64,000 nt of DNA from Polyangium jinanense (GTDB taxonomy: Bacteria; Myxococcota; Polyangia; Polyangiales; Polyangiaceae), in NCBI RefSeq assembly GCF_028435365.1, contig NZ_JAGTJJ010000020.1, forward strand, positions 112,443 to 176,442, in the 5' to 3' direction. Both the position numbers and the translations under genes were made by a program. Under the pieces are notes generated by a model. It searched no databases. It saw nothing but the letters and a program-made list of their open reading frames with translations, and was not told the origin of the DNA. Below, in pieces: positions 31,461-41,565 of this stretch (position 1 is its first letter; the number at the start of each line of letters is the position of its first letter).

Positions 31461-32531
31461 GTGAAATCGCGCCGCATCCGGGCTCGGTGGACCCCGCTCG
31501 CGATCGCCTCGGCCGTCTCGCTGGCCGCGCTCGCCTCGCTCGACATTGGCTGCGGCGCGCCGCCGCGTGGTGTCGACTGGAATGGCAAGCGTTTGCCGGT
31601 CGTCGACATGCACCTGCACCCGGGCGACTGGGATCACGTTCCCGAGGACACGCGAAAATTCCTGGCCTCGCGCTTCCCATTCCCGATCGGGCTCGACGCT
31701 GAGGCGGCGGCGAAGGGCTCCCTTCTGCCGGAGAGCATCCTCGGCGAGATCGACGACGCGGGCATCTGGGGCGCGGGCCTCTTCGCCATCTATGCCCCGC
31801 GTACCGTGGGAATCGCCTCGAACGAGCTCGTCGCCGAGGATCTCACGTTCGCCCCGGATCGTTTCTTCGGCCTCGCGTCTTTGCGGGTCGACCGGTGGAC
31901 GACGGATCGCGACGCGGAGCTCGAACAATTGAAAAGCACGCTCTCGCGGCCGGGGTTCGTCGGGATCAAGATCGCCCACGCGCACCAGCATTTCCGCATG
32001 GACGATCCCGCGTTTTTTTCGATTTACGAGGTCTCGGCCTCGATGGGCAAACCGCTCTACCTGCACACGGGGACGAGCCCGTTCCCCGGCACGGCGCAGG
32101 AGCCGGCCTACACGGATCCGACGTATCTGGAGACGGCGATCCAGCAATTCTCCGGCGCGAAATTCATCCTTGGGCACCTCGGCTACGATTTCATCGAGAA
32201 GCGCCACGCAGGCCTGGATACGTGCATTCGGCTCGCCAAGACGTACCCCAACGTGTTTCTCGAACCGTCGGCGCTGGGCTCCGCCTCGTCGGATCCGACG
32301 GGCGAAAACCTGAAGGAAGCGATGCGCCGCATGCGGGAGGCCGGGATCACGGACCGAATCATCCATGGCAGCGACGGGCCGCAAAGCCCGGGGTTCGTGA
32401 AAGGGTACCTCGAACGAACGGTCGCCGCGATGAAGGAGACGGGATACACGGAGCAAGAAGCGGCCGACGTCCTTTCGGGGAACTTTGCGCGCGTGTTTGG
32501 CGTGACGATTCCCGCGGAGGCGGCCGAATGA
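31461..32531 (+). CDS. Amidohydrolase-2-like lipoprotein
   Basis: A 356-residue TIM-barrel metal hydrolase with a signal peptide and lipobox DIGC, starting at a GTG. The metal motif DMHLH is near residue 50, then KIAHAHQHF, LHTGTS, LGHLGYDF and the final Asp in IIHGSDGPQ near 300. This is the layout of amidohydrolase-related decarboxylases and lactonases (PF04909). Export to the periplasm or outer membrane is unusual for the group. It overlaps the outer-membrane-like gene by ATGA, forming a three-gene unit with it and a small lipoprotein. The substrate is unknown. Confidence 0.85.
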   Translation: MKSRRIRARWTPLAIASAVSLAALASLDIGCGAPPRGVDWNGKRLPVVDMHLHPGDWDHVPEDTRKFLASRFPFPIGLDAEAAAKGSLLPESILGEIDDAGIWGAGLFAIYAPRTVGIASNELVAEDLTFAPDRFFGLASLRVDRWTTDRDAELEQLKSTLSRPGFVGIKIAHAHQHFRMDDPAFFSIYEVSASMGKPLYLHTGTSPFPGTAQEPAYTDPTYLETAIQQFSGAKFILGHLGYDFIEKRHAGLDTCIRLAKTYPNVFLEPSALGSASSDPTGENLKEAMRRMREAGITDRIIHGSDGPQSPGFVKGYLERTVAAMKETGYTEQEAADVLSGNFARVFGVTIPAEAAE

Positions 32532-33187
32532 AAATGCCGATTGCCATCGCGCTGGGTGCTGCGATCCTCGGCGCCTCCGAGGCCGCCGCCGCGGAGCCGA
32601 GGACCCCGTTCCCCGAGCACGCCGCGCTCGACGCCGTGGGCGGTAGCCCCGCGAAAGGGGCGTACGTCCTGTCGGCGCAGGGCGGCTGGCCGTTTTCGTT
32701 CCTGCGCGCGCAGGTGGGTTTGTCGAACCGGATCACGCTGCAAAGCGAGCTCGAATCGGTCGTTGGTCGCCGGTATCGGCCGATGCTGGGAATCGGCGTG
32801 CGCCTCGCGGACGGAACACACCTGCGCCTGACGGGCGAATTCCTCGCCGGCTGGCTTTTCCAGCGCAGCGAGGAGTACCGGCGCGGCCCGAACGGCGAGC
32901 TCAGGTTCCGCCTGGCCATTCCGGTGCGCCGGTTCGTCCCGTACCTCGTGCTCGGCACGCGCCACGCCTTCCTGCCGGATCTTCTGACGATCGAGCGCGC
33001 CTCGGGCACGGAAACGAGTTGGTCCGTGCGGCACGAGTGGACGCCGTGGGCGACGCTCGGGCTCGGGTTTGCGATTTCGCGCGGGATCGGGCTCGATCTG
33101 GGAATCAATTACGGCTGGGTGGGCGCGCCGGACACGATCGCGCTGCCGGGCGTGCACCTGGGCTTGCATTTCGGAGGGGATCGATGA
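32528..33187 (+). CDS. Predicted outer-membrane beta-barrel protein
   Basis: A 219-residue protein with signal peptide (to about residue 22, EAAAAEPRT). It has alternating amphipathic strands: GGWPFSFLRAQVGLSNRITLQSELES, LRLTGEFLAGWLFQR, IPVRRFVPYLVLGTRHAF, GLDLGINYGWVGAP and a C-terminal strand VHLGLHFGGDR. The size fits an eight-stranded barrel. The start overlaps the stop of the amidohydrolase gene (ATGA) and its own stop overlaps the next gene's start, so all three are coupled. I do not recognise a family. Confidence 0.75.
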   Translation: MKMPIAIALGAAILGASEAAAAEPRTPFPEHAALDAVGGSPAKGAYVLSAQGGWPFSFLRAQVGLSNRITLQSELESVVGRRYRPMLGIGVRLADGTHLRLTGEFLAGWLFQRSEEYRRGPNGELRFRLAIPVRRFVPYLVLGTRHAFLPDLLTIERASGTETSWSVRHEWTPWATLGLGFAISRGIGLDLGINYGWVGAPDTIALPGVHLGLHFGGDR

Positions 33188-33633
33188 GCCGCGCGCACCT
33201 CGCGTTTGCCGGAGCCTTCGTGTTCGCGTTTGCCGGATGCATCAACGAGGAGACGCGCCTGTACGAGATCGAGCTCGACGGGCAGGTCGCCGTGCCAAAC
33301 GGCGCGCCGAGCGCGGGCAAAGTGCACCTCGAATTCCACGTGGCGAGGTCGTTCGGCGAAGGGGAGCTCGAACACCCGCTCGGCGCCTTCGAGACGCGCA
33401 CGGCCCTCGGCGTGGGGGCGGTGCGCGAGACGGTGCTTTATCCGCTCGACGAGGGCGACGGGCTCGTCGTGTACGGATGGCTCGATAGCGACGGCGATGG
33501 CGTCCTTTGCGCGCCCGGACAAACCGAGGAGCCCGCGGGGCTCGTGAAGGTCGCGGGGTTCCCAGCGCATACGCTTTCGTTTTCGCTCACGCTCCGCGCG
33601 CCGTGTGTGGGGCCGGAATCGTTGTATCCTTGA
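33184..33633 (+). CDS. Small predicted lipoprotein
   Basis: A 149-residue lipoprotein with lipobox FAGC at about residue 19 and a single beta-sandwich-like domain (YEIELDGQVAVPNG, GKVHLEFHVARSF, DGLVVYGWLDSDGDGVLC). The DSDGDG segment could bind calcium. ATGA overlap with the beta-barrel gene ties it to the amidohydrolase unit, and the HEAT-like gene starts four bases after its stop. The function is not known. Confidence 0.7.
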   Translation: MSRAHLAFAGAFVFAFAGCINEETRLYEIELDGQVAVPNGAPSAGKVHLEFHVARSFGEGELEHPLGAFETRTALGVGAVRETVLYPLDEGDGLVVYGWLDSDGDGVLCAPGQTEEPAGLVKVAGFPAHTLSFSLTLRAPCVGPESLYP

Positions 33634-33636
33634 GGA

Positions 33637-36261
33637 ATGTCCGACGTCCCCAAGCCGAAGCGTGACGTGCTCGATCCCGCGCTGGCCGCGCGCTTCGCCT
33701 GGCGCATTGCGCCGCCCCCCGAGCCGTCGCCTCCGCAGGCCGACGCCCCTCCGGCGCCGGACCTCGACCCGACGGCATCGGAAGCCCTCGCCGAGCACGC
33801 AGCGCGCGCTTGCGAGGAGCTTGCGAAGGACGTGCGCAAGGCGTGGGCGCTCGCGTCACCGCCCGCGCAGGCGGCCGCCACGAAGCGGCTTTTGCGCTTC
33901 GCGCGGCGAATCGGCTTCGAGATCCTCGGTATGTCCCAGCATCCCCTGGAGGCCGTTCGCTTGCTTCGGCTCGTCGCACGTCACATCGAGGCCGCGCCGA
34001 TCCGCACGAGCGACATGTTCCAGCTCGCGTGGCTGCCCCTGCCGGATCGCCACCCCGAGATGATCGAGCTGATCGTCGAGGCCGCGCGCACCGGCGACAA
34101 GAACCTCGCGTTCGTCCTCGATCGCACCGTGGCCGAAACGGAGCTCGAAGGACGTTACCCCGGGCTTGGTGCGCGGCTCGCGGAGATCGCCGACACGGCG
34201 CAGTCCTGGGACGTCCGCGCGCTCGCGATCCGATGGCTCTCGCTCGACGAGTTCCCAGCGGCGATCCCCACGCTGCGTCGCGCGCTGCGGACGCGCCACG
34301 CGCGCCTTCGGTATTACGCGCTCTTCATCCTCGCGCAGATGAAGGGATGGGCGGAGCGCGAAGAGGACGTCCTCTGGTTGCTCGAGGACGCCGTGCGCCA
34401 TCCGCTCGACGGCGGCCACGGGACGAGCGGATTCGAGCGCATCGACGATTACGAGGAGGCGCTCATCGATGTGCTTCGGGGAGCGCGCTCGCCGGAAGGG
34501 TGGAAGCCACTCGAGATCATCCTGGAGGGCGGCGGTGCGCACATCTTCCGGAGGCGCCCCGGGCTCGACGCCGACTGGGCGCTCAAGGCGCTCGCCGCAG
34601 GGTATCCGGAGCGGGCGGTCCATCGGATCGATCGTGAGCTTGCCGATTCGAGCGGCCTTCGTCGGTACGCCGCCATCAGCACGCTCGCGCTCTTGCCGGA
34701 GGAGCTCGCGCGCCCGCGCCTCATCGAGGCGGCGGGGTGCTCCGAGCACGACCTCGTCGAGCGCGCGAAGACGATCTGGTTCGAACGGTTCGGGGGCGCG
34801 CTGCCGGTCTCGCCTCTCGCCGGCGTGCCCGTGTTCCTGCTCGAAGGGCCGCCGAGCGAGCGGCTCTTCGCGTGCCTGACCGTGCTGCGCGGCGCCTCGC
34901 AGGAGGCGCGCTTCGTGATGGTGGACGCGCTGCTCGCCGAGGCGCCCGAGGGAAGCGCTACGCCCGAGCAGCTCTCACCGTCCCAGCGTGAAGCGCTCGC
35001 CCTGCTTCTCTTCACGTTGCGCATGTCCGGCACGCTCTACAAGCACCCGACGCTGGGCAACCTGGGGGAGGCCGACTGGGCCAAGCTCTTGCTCCGGCGC
35101 TTCGGCGCGCTTGCGTTCGAGGGGCTCGCGAGCCTCGCGGAGCCACCTGCCCTCGCGGGGGTCGCGCGCGGCTGGCTCGATGCGCTCACCAGCGCGGCGC
35201 GGAAAGGGCTGCTCGACCCGGCGCAACGCGAGCGGCTGCAGGGCATCGCGCGCGCGGCGCTCGCGTCGCCCGTGTGGGACAATTCGCCCGCGCCGCTCCT
35301 CGCGCTCTCGGTCGTGGGGGCGCCGGAGGAGTGCGTGGAGCAGCTCTGGTCGATCCTGACCGCGCCGGAGGACGCCACGGATCCACGGAACGAGGGGTCG
35401 CGGTCGAACGCGGATGCGTCGCGGTGGGCGTCGATCGTGCTGCGCGGGGTGGCCGAGACCCCGGGGTTCGGCGCGCGGATCGCAGCGGCGGCGGCGGAGG
35501 CGTTCCAAGAGAGGCGCTTCGATCTCTACGATCGGCTGATGTACCTCGGATCGGAACGAAAGGCGCCGGAGGTGCTGGACGTTGCGAGGGCCACCCTGTC
35601 CACCTATGACGGCGATCCCGAGGCCCACGGTTCGGTGTGTCGCGCCGCGCATGTGCTCGTGCAGGCCAAACACCTCGAGGATGCGTGGATCCTGTCCGCG
35701 CTCGCGCAGCCGGAGGCGCCTCTGTTCAAGGTCGCCGCGAGTCTCATCCGCCAATCGTCGCCCGCGCCGATGCTCGAAGCGCTCACGCGCGCGCTCGTCT
35801 CGACCGCGCGAAGTGGCGCCGCGGCGGCCGAGGCGGCCAAGGTGCTGGTTTTGCAGGAGGTCCTCGCGGGGGACGATGCGCGGCTCGCGGGGATCCTGGA
35901 GCGCGCCCCGGACCGCGAGCGCGCCGCGCTCTGCGGCGCGCTCATCGACGCCAAGGTGCCGCTCGCGAGCTACCGGCATCACGTCGCAGCGTGCCTGCTC
36001 TCGTCCGATCTCCGGGTCACCCGGGAGCTCCACGATCCCTTGTGGCTCCGGAAGCCGGAGGGCATGGAGGCGTTATTCGAAGAGCTCCTGCCGCGGGTGC
36101 AGGTAGAGGACACGCGCGACTTCATCTGCCATCTCCTCCGCGCCCCGAACGAGGCCGCGAAGTACTGGGTCGACGGGGACGAGGACGAAGAGGACGAAGA
36201 AGACGAAGACGACTGGGACGAGGACGACGAGGACGACGGCGACGAAGACGCCTCGTCCTGA
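33637..36261 (+). CDS. Large HEAT-like helical-repeat protein with acidic tail
   Basis: An 874-residue cytoplasmic protein with no signal peptide. It consists of consecutive helix pairs (for example DVRALAIRWLSLDEFPAAIPTL, RLRYYALFILAQMKG, GLRRYAAISTLALLPEE) typical of HEAT/ARM-like solenoids, broken by a less regular middle around 380-520. The last 40 residues are nearly pure Asp/Glu. Solenoids with acidic tails often act as scaffolds or bind basic partners such as histone-like proteins. It starts four bases after the lipoprotein stop and ends seven bases from the convergent Mfd stop. No family name can be given. Confidence 0.75.
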   Translation: MSDVPKPKRDVLDPALAARFAWRIAPPPEPSPPQADAPPAPDLDPTASEALAEHAARACEELAKDVRKAWALASPPAQAAATKRLLRFARRIGFEILGMSQHPLEAVRLLRLVARHIEAAPIRTSDMFQLAWLPLPDRHPEMIELIVEAARTGDKNLAFVLDRTVAETELEGRYPGLGARLAEIADTAQSWDVRALAIRWLSLDEFPAAIPTLRRALRTRHARLRYYALFILAQMKGWAEREEDVLWLLEDAVRHPLDGGHGTSGFERIDDYEEALIDVLRGARSPEGWKPLEIILEGGGAHIFRRRPGLDADWALKALAAGYPERAVHRIDRELADSSGLRRYAAISTLALLPEELARPRLIEAAGCSEHDLVERAKTIWFERFGGALPVSPLAGVPVFLLEGPPSERLFACLTVLRGASQEARFVMVDALLAEAPEGSATPEQLSPSQREALALLLFTLRMSGTLYKHPTLGNLGEADWAKLLLRRFGALAFEGLASLAEPPALAGVARGWLDALTSAARKGLLDPAQRERLQGIARAALASPVWDNSPAPLLALSVVGAPEECVEQLWSILTAPEDATDPRNEGSRSNADASRWASIVLRGVAETPGFGARIAAAAAEAFQERRFDLYDRLMYLGSERKAPEVLDVARATLSTYDGDPEAHGSVCRAAHVLVQAKHLEDAWILSALAQPEAPLFKVAASLIRQSSPAPMLEALTRALVSTARSGAAAAEAAKVLVLQEVLAGDDARLAGILERAPDRERAALCGALIDAKVPLASYRHHVAACLLSSDLRVTRELHDPLWLRKPEGMEALFEELLPRVQVEDTRDFICHLLRAPNEAAKYWVDGDEDEEDEEDEDDWDEDDEDDGDEDASS

Positions 36262-36267
36262 CGCTGG

Positions 36268-39200
36268 TTACGCCCCCGCCTTCATGCACGAAGCGAGCTC
36301 GGCGAGCAGTTTGTCCGTCGCTTCGAGCCCGCTCGCGAACTGCTCCGTATCTCGCGTTCTCCGCGACAAACGCATGTCCGGCGACAGCTTGTACGGCGAT
36401 CCCTTCGGCTGCACGAGCTTCATCACCTTCGCTGGATCGAGCGGCGTGTCGTCGCGCAGGTGCAAGGTCACGCCCTTCGCCGTCGCCTCGCACGCGAGCG
36501 CGCGGAGCTTTCGGAGCTCGGTCTTGAGGCTCATCAGGTGCACGAGCCTTCGCGCTTCGATCGGCGGTGAGCCGAAACGATCCTCCATCTCGTTCGCGAG
36601 ATCCTGCACCTCGTCCGGGCTCGATGCGCTCGCGAGCCGCTTGTAGAAGGACAGCCGCACGCCGACGTCGGACACGTATTCCTCGGGCAAGAGCGCGTCC
36701 GCGTCGAAGGCGAGCTCGGGGTCGACTTCGTGCACCACGGGGTCGCCGCGCAGCTCGTGCACGGCCTCGTCGAGCATCTGGCAGAAGAGCTCGAAGCCGA
36801 CCTGCGCCACGTTGCCGCTCTGCTCGGCGCCGAGGATGTCGCCCGAGCCACGCAGCTCCAGGTCGAGCGACGCGATCTGGAAGCCCGAGCCGAGCTCGGT
36901 GTGACGCTCGAGCGCCTCGATGCGCGAGCGTGACTCGTCGGTCATCGCGTTCGCCGGCGGCACGACGAGGTAGCAGTACGCGCGCTCCTTCGAGCGGCCC
37001 ACGCGGCCGCGGAGCTGGTAGAGCTGCGAGAGGCCGAACATGTCGGCCCGATCGACGATCATCGTGTTCGCGCGCGGGATGTCGAGGCCGCTCTCGATGA
37101 TCGCGGTCGAGCAGAGGATGTCGTAACGACCCTCCACGAAGTCGAGCATCGCCTGCTCCAGCGCGGTCTCGCTCATCTGCCCGTGCGCGATGGTGATACG
37201 CGCCGAGGGCACGAGCTCCTGGAGCCGCGCGGCCCGCTCGTAGAGGCCCTCGACGCGGTTGTACACGTAAAACACCTGCCCGCCGCGGCCGAGCTCGCGC
37301 TCGACGGCTTCGCGTAGGACGTTTTCGTCATGGCGCGTGACGATGGTCCGGATCGCGCGGCGCTCTGCGGGCGGCGTGGTGATGATGGACATGTCGCGCA
37401 GGCCCGTGACGGCCATCTGGAGCGTGCGCGGGATCGGCGTCGCCGTGAGCGTGAGGACGTCGACGTTCGCCTTCAGCGCCTTGATGCGCTCCTTGTGCGT
37501 CACGCCAAACCGCTGCTCCTCGTCCACCACGAGCAGGCCGAGCTTCTTGAAGTGGACATCCTTGGAGAGCAAACGATGTGTGCCGATGACGACGTCGACC
37601 TTGCCATCGCGCAGGCCGCGCGCGACCTCGTCCTGCTCCTTGTTCGACTGGAAGCGCGACATGGCCCGGACCTCGAGCGCGTACGGGCTCATGCGGGCCT
37701 TGAAGTTCAGGTAGTGCTGCTGCGCGAGCACGGTCGTCGGGCAGAGGACGGCGACCTGGCGTCCCGAGGCGGCGACGCGGAACGCCGCGCGGATCGCGAC
37801 CTCGGTCTTGCCGAAGCCGACATCGCCGCAGACGAGCCGATCCATCGGGCGCGTGGCTTCGAGATCGCCCGAGACCTCGGCGATCGCGCGGGCTTGATCG
37901 GGCGTCTCGTCGAAGGGGAACGTCGCCTCGAACGCGGCGTAGTCGTCGTCGGGCGAAGCCGTGGGCTCGCCGATGGCGCTCCTGCGCTCGGCGTAGAGGC
38001 GGAGCAGCTCGTCCGCCATCTTGCGTAGGCTCTTCTCGACTTTTGCCTTCGTCTTGGCAAACGTTTGTCCGCCGAGCCGATCGAGCTTGGGCGTGCCCTC
38101 GCCGCCCTGGAACTTCTGAATCTGGTTGAGGCGATAGACGGGCAGGTAGAGTTTGTCGCCGCCCGCGTACTCGACCGTGATGAGGTCGACGACCATGCCG
38201 CCGACCTGCTTGTGCACGAGCCCCTGGTAGCGGCCGATGCCGTGATCGGCGTGCACCACGTAATCGCCGACGGAGAGGTTGCGCAGATCCTCGAGGAAGG
38301 GGCGCGCCGTGGCCTTCGAGTCCTTGCCGCCCTGCGCGGCGCGGCGATGCGCGCGGGCGCCGAAGATCTCTTCCTCAGTGACGAGCGCGACGAGCTCGGC
38401 CGGCGCGACGACGCCCCGCGCGAGCCCGCCTCGCACGACGAGCGCGGTGCGCGTGGCCTCAGGCTCTTGTTCGTCGAGGATCGAGGGATCGAACGCGCCG
38501 AGGCGGGCACGGACGCGGACGCCCTGGTGGCGGAGGAGCGTGACGAGGCGCTCGACCTGCGTCTCCGCGCGCGCCGCGACGAGGACCCGCATGCCGTGCT
38601 CCTGCCAGGCGAGGATGCGGCGCACGAGCGGATCGAGCGCGCCCGTCTTGCCGCGGGACGCACGCGCGGCCTTGATGGCGCGTTCGAGGTCGCCTTGATC
38701 GAAGGTCGCAAGCGTTGGCGCATCCTCGGGCGCGACCTCGAATCGTTCGAGGGAAGCCGGATCCGGCGCGTCGCCCGCGATGCCGGTCCGATGGAGCGCG
38801 ACGTGCGTGCGGCCCTGGATCCACGAGGCGATGCCACCTTCGGCCTCGTAGAACGCGTCGAGCGGGAAGTGAGCGTCGCGCGACTTGTGGGCGAGATCGG
38901 CCATGGCGCGGCCGAGCTCGTCGCGCAGGGAGCGCGTGATCGCCGCGGGATCTTCGAGCACGACGATCGCGTCGTCGGGGAGGTACGAGGCGAGCGGCGC
39001 GAGATCGAGGTACGCCGGGAGAAACCCTTCGGCCCCGAAGAACGTGCGGCCGCTCGTGACGTCGTCGACGAGGGCGCGGGCCTTCACCGACGGCAGATCG
39101 ACCGCATCGCAAGCGGCCCGCACACGCTCGCGGGCGCGGGCCTCGTTCTCGGGCGTGAGCACGGCCTCGCGCGCCTGCGGGAGCCAGACTTCTCTGATGT

Positions 39201-40017
39201 CGGCGATCGTCTTCTGTCCTTCGGGATCAAACGATTTGATCCCCATGACGAGGTCGCCGTAAAACTCGATGCGCGCGGGAAAACTCGCGTTCGGCGGCCA
39301 GACGTCGAGGAGAGCGCCACGCACGGCGAAGGTGCCGGGGTCCTCGACGAGGGGGCTTCGGACGTAGCCGGCCTGCGCGAGCCTGCGGATCAAGGCGTCG
39401 CGCTCGATCTCCTGCTCGGTGACGACGAGCTCGGCGTGCTCGAGGACCTCGGCCTCTGGGACGACCTTGCGGGCAAGGGCCGAGACGGGACAGACGAGCG
39501 CGCGCCACGGCAGATCCACGGCGAGGTGGAAGAGCGCCGCGAGGCGGGCCTCGGCGCCGCGGCGATCGGGGTTCACGTCGGCGTAGGGGCTCGACTCGTT
39601 CGGCGGGAAGAGCAGGACCTCGCCGAGCGTGGTTTTCCCGGCGTCGGGCTCCTCGGCGTCGGCGCCGGCGAGCAAAAACGATGCGTCGGCGTGGAGGGCG
39701 CGGGCGGCTTCGAGATCTGCGGTGACGGCGATGATCTTGCGGCGCGTGGCTTTCGCGAGCGCGCGAAGGACGAGCGCGGTGGCGCCGCCCGCGACGGAGA
39801 CGACGTGGATCGTGGGGCCCTTGGGGCCGAGGACGCGCGCGGCGAGATCACGCGAGGTGGTGATCGGCCGATCGAGCGGGAGCTCGTACGAGGGGAGGGG
39901 TTCGACCGGCACTACCTCGGGGCGATCGAGCTCGACGTCGAGCGCTGAAACGCCGGCGATCTCGCCGAGCGAAGCGCGGAGCTCGGCGCCTCTGGTTGCC
40001 TTTTCGGTCGCGGGCAT
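36268..40017 (-). CDS. mfd: Transcription-repair coupling factor Mfd
   Basis: A 1249-residue helicase that releases RNA polymerase stalled at DNA damage and recruits UvrA. The domain order is typical: an N-terminal UvrB-like region (to about 340), an RNA-polymerase-interacting domain near 570-640 (FLEDLRNLSVGDYVVHADHG), and the RecG-like translocase with GDVGFGKTE near 733, DEEQRFG near 834 and the TATPIPRTL and QLRGRVGRS motifs. The UvrA-regulating C-terminal domain follows. Length and motifs match full-size Mfd. It stands alone on the minus strand between a solenoid protein gene and a small gene of unknown role. Confidence 0.97.
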   Translation of the reverse strand: MPATEKATRGAELRASLGEIAGVSALDVELDRPEVVPVEPLPSYELPLDRPITTSRDLAARVLGPKGPTIHVVSVAGGATALVLRALAKATRRKIIAVTADLEAARALHADASFLLAGADAEEPDAGKTTLGEVLLFPPNESSPYADVNPDRRGAEARLAALFHLAVDLPWRALVCPVSALARKVVPEAEVLEHAELVVTEQEIERDALIRRLAQAGYVRSPLVEDPGTFAVRGALLDVWPPNASFPARIEFYGDLVMGIKSFDPEGQKTIADIREVWLPQAREAVLTPENEARARERVRAACDAVDLPSVKARALVDDVTSGRTFFGAEGFLPAYLDLAPLASYLPDDAIVVLEDPAAITRSLRDELGRAMADLAHKSRDAHFPLDAFYEAEGGIASWIQGRTHVALHRTGIAGDAPDPASLERFEVAPEDAPTLATFDQGDLERAIKAARASRGKTGALDPLVRRILAWQEHGMRVLVAARAETQVERLVTLLRHQGVRVRARLGAFDPSILDEQEPEATRTALVVRGGLARGVVAPAELVALVTEEEIFGARAHRRAAQGGKDSKATARPFLEDLRNLSVGDYVVHADHGIGRYQGLVHKQVGGMVVDLITVEYAGGDKLYLPVYRLNQIQKFQGGEGTPKLDRLGGQTFAKTKAKVEKSLRKMADELLRLYAERRSAIGEPTASPDDDYAAFEATFPFDETPDQARAIAEVSGDLEATRPMDRLVCGDVGFGKTEVAIRAAFRVAASGRQVAVLCPTTVLAQQHYLNFKARMSPYALEVRAMSRFQSNKEQDEVARGLRDGKVDVVIGTHRLLSKDVHFKKLGLLVVDEEQRFGVTHKERIKALKANVDVLTLTATPIPRTLQMAVTGLRDMSIITTPPAERRAIRTIVTRHDENVLREAVERELGRGGQVFYVYNRVEGLYERAARLQELVPSARITIAHGQMSETALEQAMLDFVEGRYDILCSTAIIESGLDIPRANTMIVDRADMFGLSQLYQLRGRVGRSKERAYCYLVVPPANAMTDESRSRIEALERHTELGSGFQIASLDLELRGSGDILGAEQSGNVAQVGFELFCQMLDEAVHELRGDPVVHEVDPELAFDADALLPEEYVSDVGVRLSFYKRLASASSPDEVQDLANEMEDRFGSPPIEARRLVHLMSLKTELRKLRALACEATAKGVTLHLRDDTPLDPAKVMKLVQPKGSPYKLSPDMRLSRRTRDTEQFASGLEATDKLLAELASCMKAGA

Positions 40018-40053
40018 CGTTCGCCGCGGGGTGTAGCACGAAGCGTGCAGGGA

Positions 40054-41037
40054 CTACGGCGCCGAGATGTACTGCTCGGCCACCCAATACTGCTCGCCGT
40101 TGCTCATCGTGACGAAGTACTGACCTTGCGCGATTTGCGCGACCGTCCCCGGGTACTTGTTTCCGTCCGACCACGCGACGAGCACGGTCGATCCGACGCC
40201 CGGCTTCGACAGGCTCTTGCCGAACGAATCGAGCGCATGGCCGAGCTTGTCGAACCCGTTCTTCAGCGCGCCTTCGACGGCCCTGGCCGCATCCGCAGCC
40301 TCTTGCTCCAGGCTCTTCGGCTGTTGCGTGGGAGCAGGCGTGGGAGCGGCAGCGGGAGCGGGCTCGGGAGCGGCAGCGGGCTCGGGAGCGGGAGCGGGCT
40401 CGGGAGCGGCAGCGGGCTCGGGAGCGGGAGCGGGAGCGGGCTCGGGAGCGGCAGCGGGCGCGGCAGCGGACGCGGGTTCGTTTGTCGGGGCGGCCGGGGG
40501 CTCGGCCGGCTGTGCGAAGGCCGTGGCTTGCGTGCCGATCAGCGTGGCGAGCGTGGGAATGGGCCGACGCTCACCGCCGCGGTGCAGGCGCAAGAGCTCA
40601 TGCTCGACCGCACACACGTACGCGACGAACGTCTGCATGTCGCGGGACATGGCGGCGTTCCAGTGGAACGCGATCTGCGTGTATCGGAAGAGATCCAGGT
40701 CTTGTCGCGCGAGCGTGGACGAGAGGCCCGCGTGCATGATCTGCGCGGAGAGCTCGACGTACTCCTCGAACGAGAGCGCGGGGGCGGGGCCCTTGGCGCG
40801 GCCGAGCCCGGCCTGGTAGGCCGGGACGAACCGCACGGCGACGGCGCCGCCGAGCGCGGGATCCTCGAGCCGCGCGAGCCAGCCCGCATGCGCGGCGAGC
40901 CAGTCCTCGCGCGAGACGTTCTTCGATTGCACGACGCGCGCGCACGCGTCGGCGTCGTCGGGGTGATCCGCGCAGAGGGCGCGAAGCTCGGCGTATTGCT
41001 CCAGCGAGAGGCCGGCGATGGGCGCGAGGGGATCCAT
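40054..41037 (-). CDS. Hypothetical protein with Ala-Pro-Glu spacer and C-terminal SH3/Tudor-like domain
   Basis: A 327-residue protein. Residues 1-150 form a helical domain (YAELRALCADHPDD, FEEYVELSAQIMHAG, AMSRDMQTFVAYVCA) that I do not recognise. Residues about 175-240 are a spacer of AAPEP and APAPEP repeats, encoded by a GGGAGCGG-type tandem DNA repeat near 40330-40450. The last 60 residues (GSTVLVAWSDGNKYPGTVAQ, YFVTMSNGEQYWV) look like a small SH3/Tudor-type barrel, a fold used for binding peptides or nucleic acids. There is no signal peptide. It lies 37 bases upstream of Mfd on the same strand. Confidence 0.75.
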   Translation of the reverse strand: MDPLAPIAGLSLEQYAELRALCADHPDDADACARVVQSKNVSREDWLAAHAGWLARLEDPALGGAVAVRFVPAYQAGLGRAKGPAPALSFEEYVELSAQIMHAGLSSTLARQDLDLFRYTQIAFHWNAAMSRDMQTFVAYVCAVEHELLRLHRGGERRPIPTLATLIGTQATAFAQPAEPPAAPTNEPASAAAPAAAPEPAPAPAPEPAAAPEPAPAPEPAAAPEPAPAAAPTPAPTQQPKSLEQEAADAARAVEGALKNGFDKLGHALDSFGKSLSKPGVGSTVLVAWSDGNKYPGTVAQIAQGQYFVTMSNGEQYWVAEQYISAP

Positions 41038-41148
41038 GCGCGCCGAGGGAAGCCGGGGTGCGGCGAGGGGTCAAGCGGAAGCAAAGCCTCGTCGAGGTGA
41101 CAGACCGGCGCTCGCAATGGTCACGCGGTCACCGCAATCGCACGAGGC

Positions 41149-41532
41149 TCAATTCAACGTCTCGCCGCCACCGTCCCCGCGTCCCGCCCCGAAAATCGCC
41201 TCCCAGTTCGCCCTGTACGCATCCGTCGCCACCTGCGCCGGGCCGGAGCGCGGCGGTTCCGGGGGCCTCGGGCTCTTCACGAGCACTTCCACGTCGTAGA
41301 GCCGCTCGTGCTCCTTGCGCGGCGACAGCTTCACGACGTCGCCGTGCACCGGCGCGCCCTCGCGCATGTTGCGAATCGCGCCGAGCTCCACGTTGCCCTC
41401 GCGTAGGCGGAGCACGTTGTAGCCCTGCCCGTCGGACATCGGGCTGTGGATCATCACCACGTCCTCGGCCTTCGGCTCCGGCGCGTCGCTCGTGGCCAAG
41501 GGCCGCTCGGGCGGATCGGGCTCGTCACTCAC
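41149..41532 (-). CDS. Small hypothetical protein
   Basis: A 127-residue protein starting at a GTG. It has a Pro/Glu-rich N-terminus (SDEPDPPERPLATSD), a beta-rich core (VVMIHSPMSDGQGYNVLRLR, GNVELGAIRNM, VVKLSPRKEHERLYDVEVL) and a disordered tail ending NWEAIFGAG. The core looks like a small beta-barrel. No known family. It shares a strand with the DUF2325 gene 33 bases upstream, so the two may be cotranscribed. Confidence 0.65.
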   Translation of the reverse strand: MSDEPDPPERPLATSDAPEPKAEDVVMIHSPMSDGQGYNVLRLREGNVELGAIRNMREGAPVHGDVVKLSPRKEHERLYDVEVLVKSPRPPEPPRSGPAQVATDAYRANWEAIFGAGRGDGGGETLN

Positions 41533-41565
41533 CAGGCAAGCTTGTCACGTTTCAGGCGGATCGGC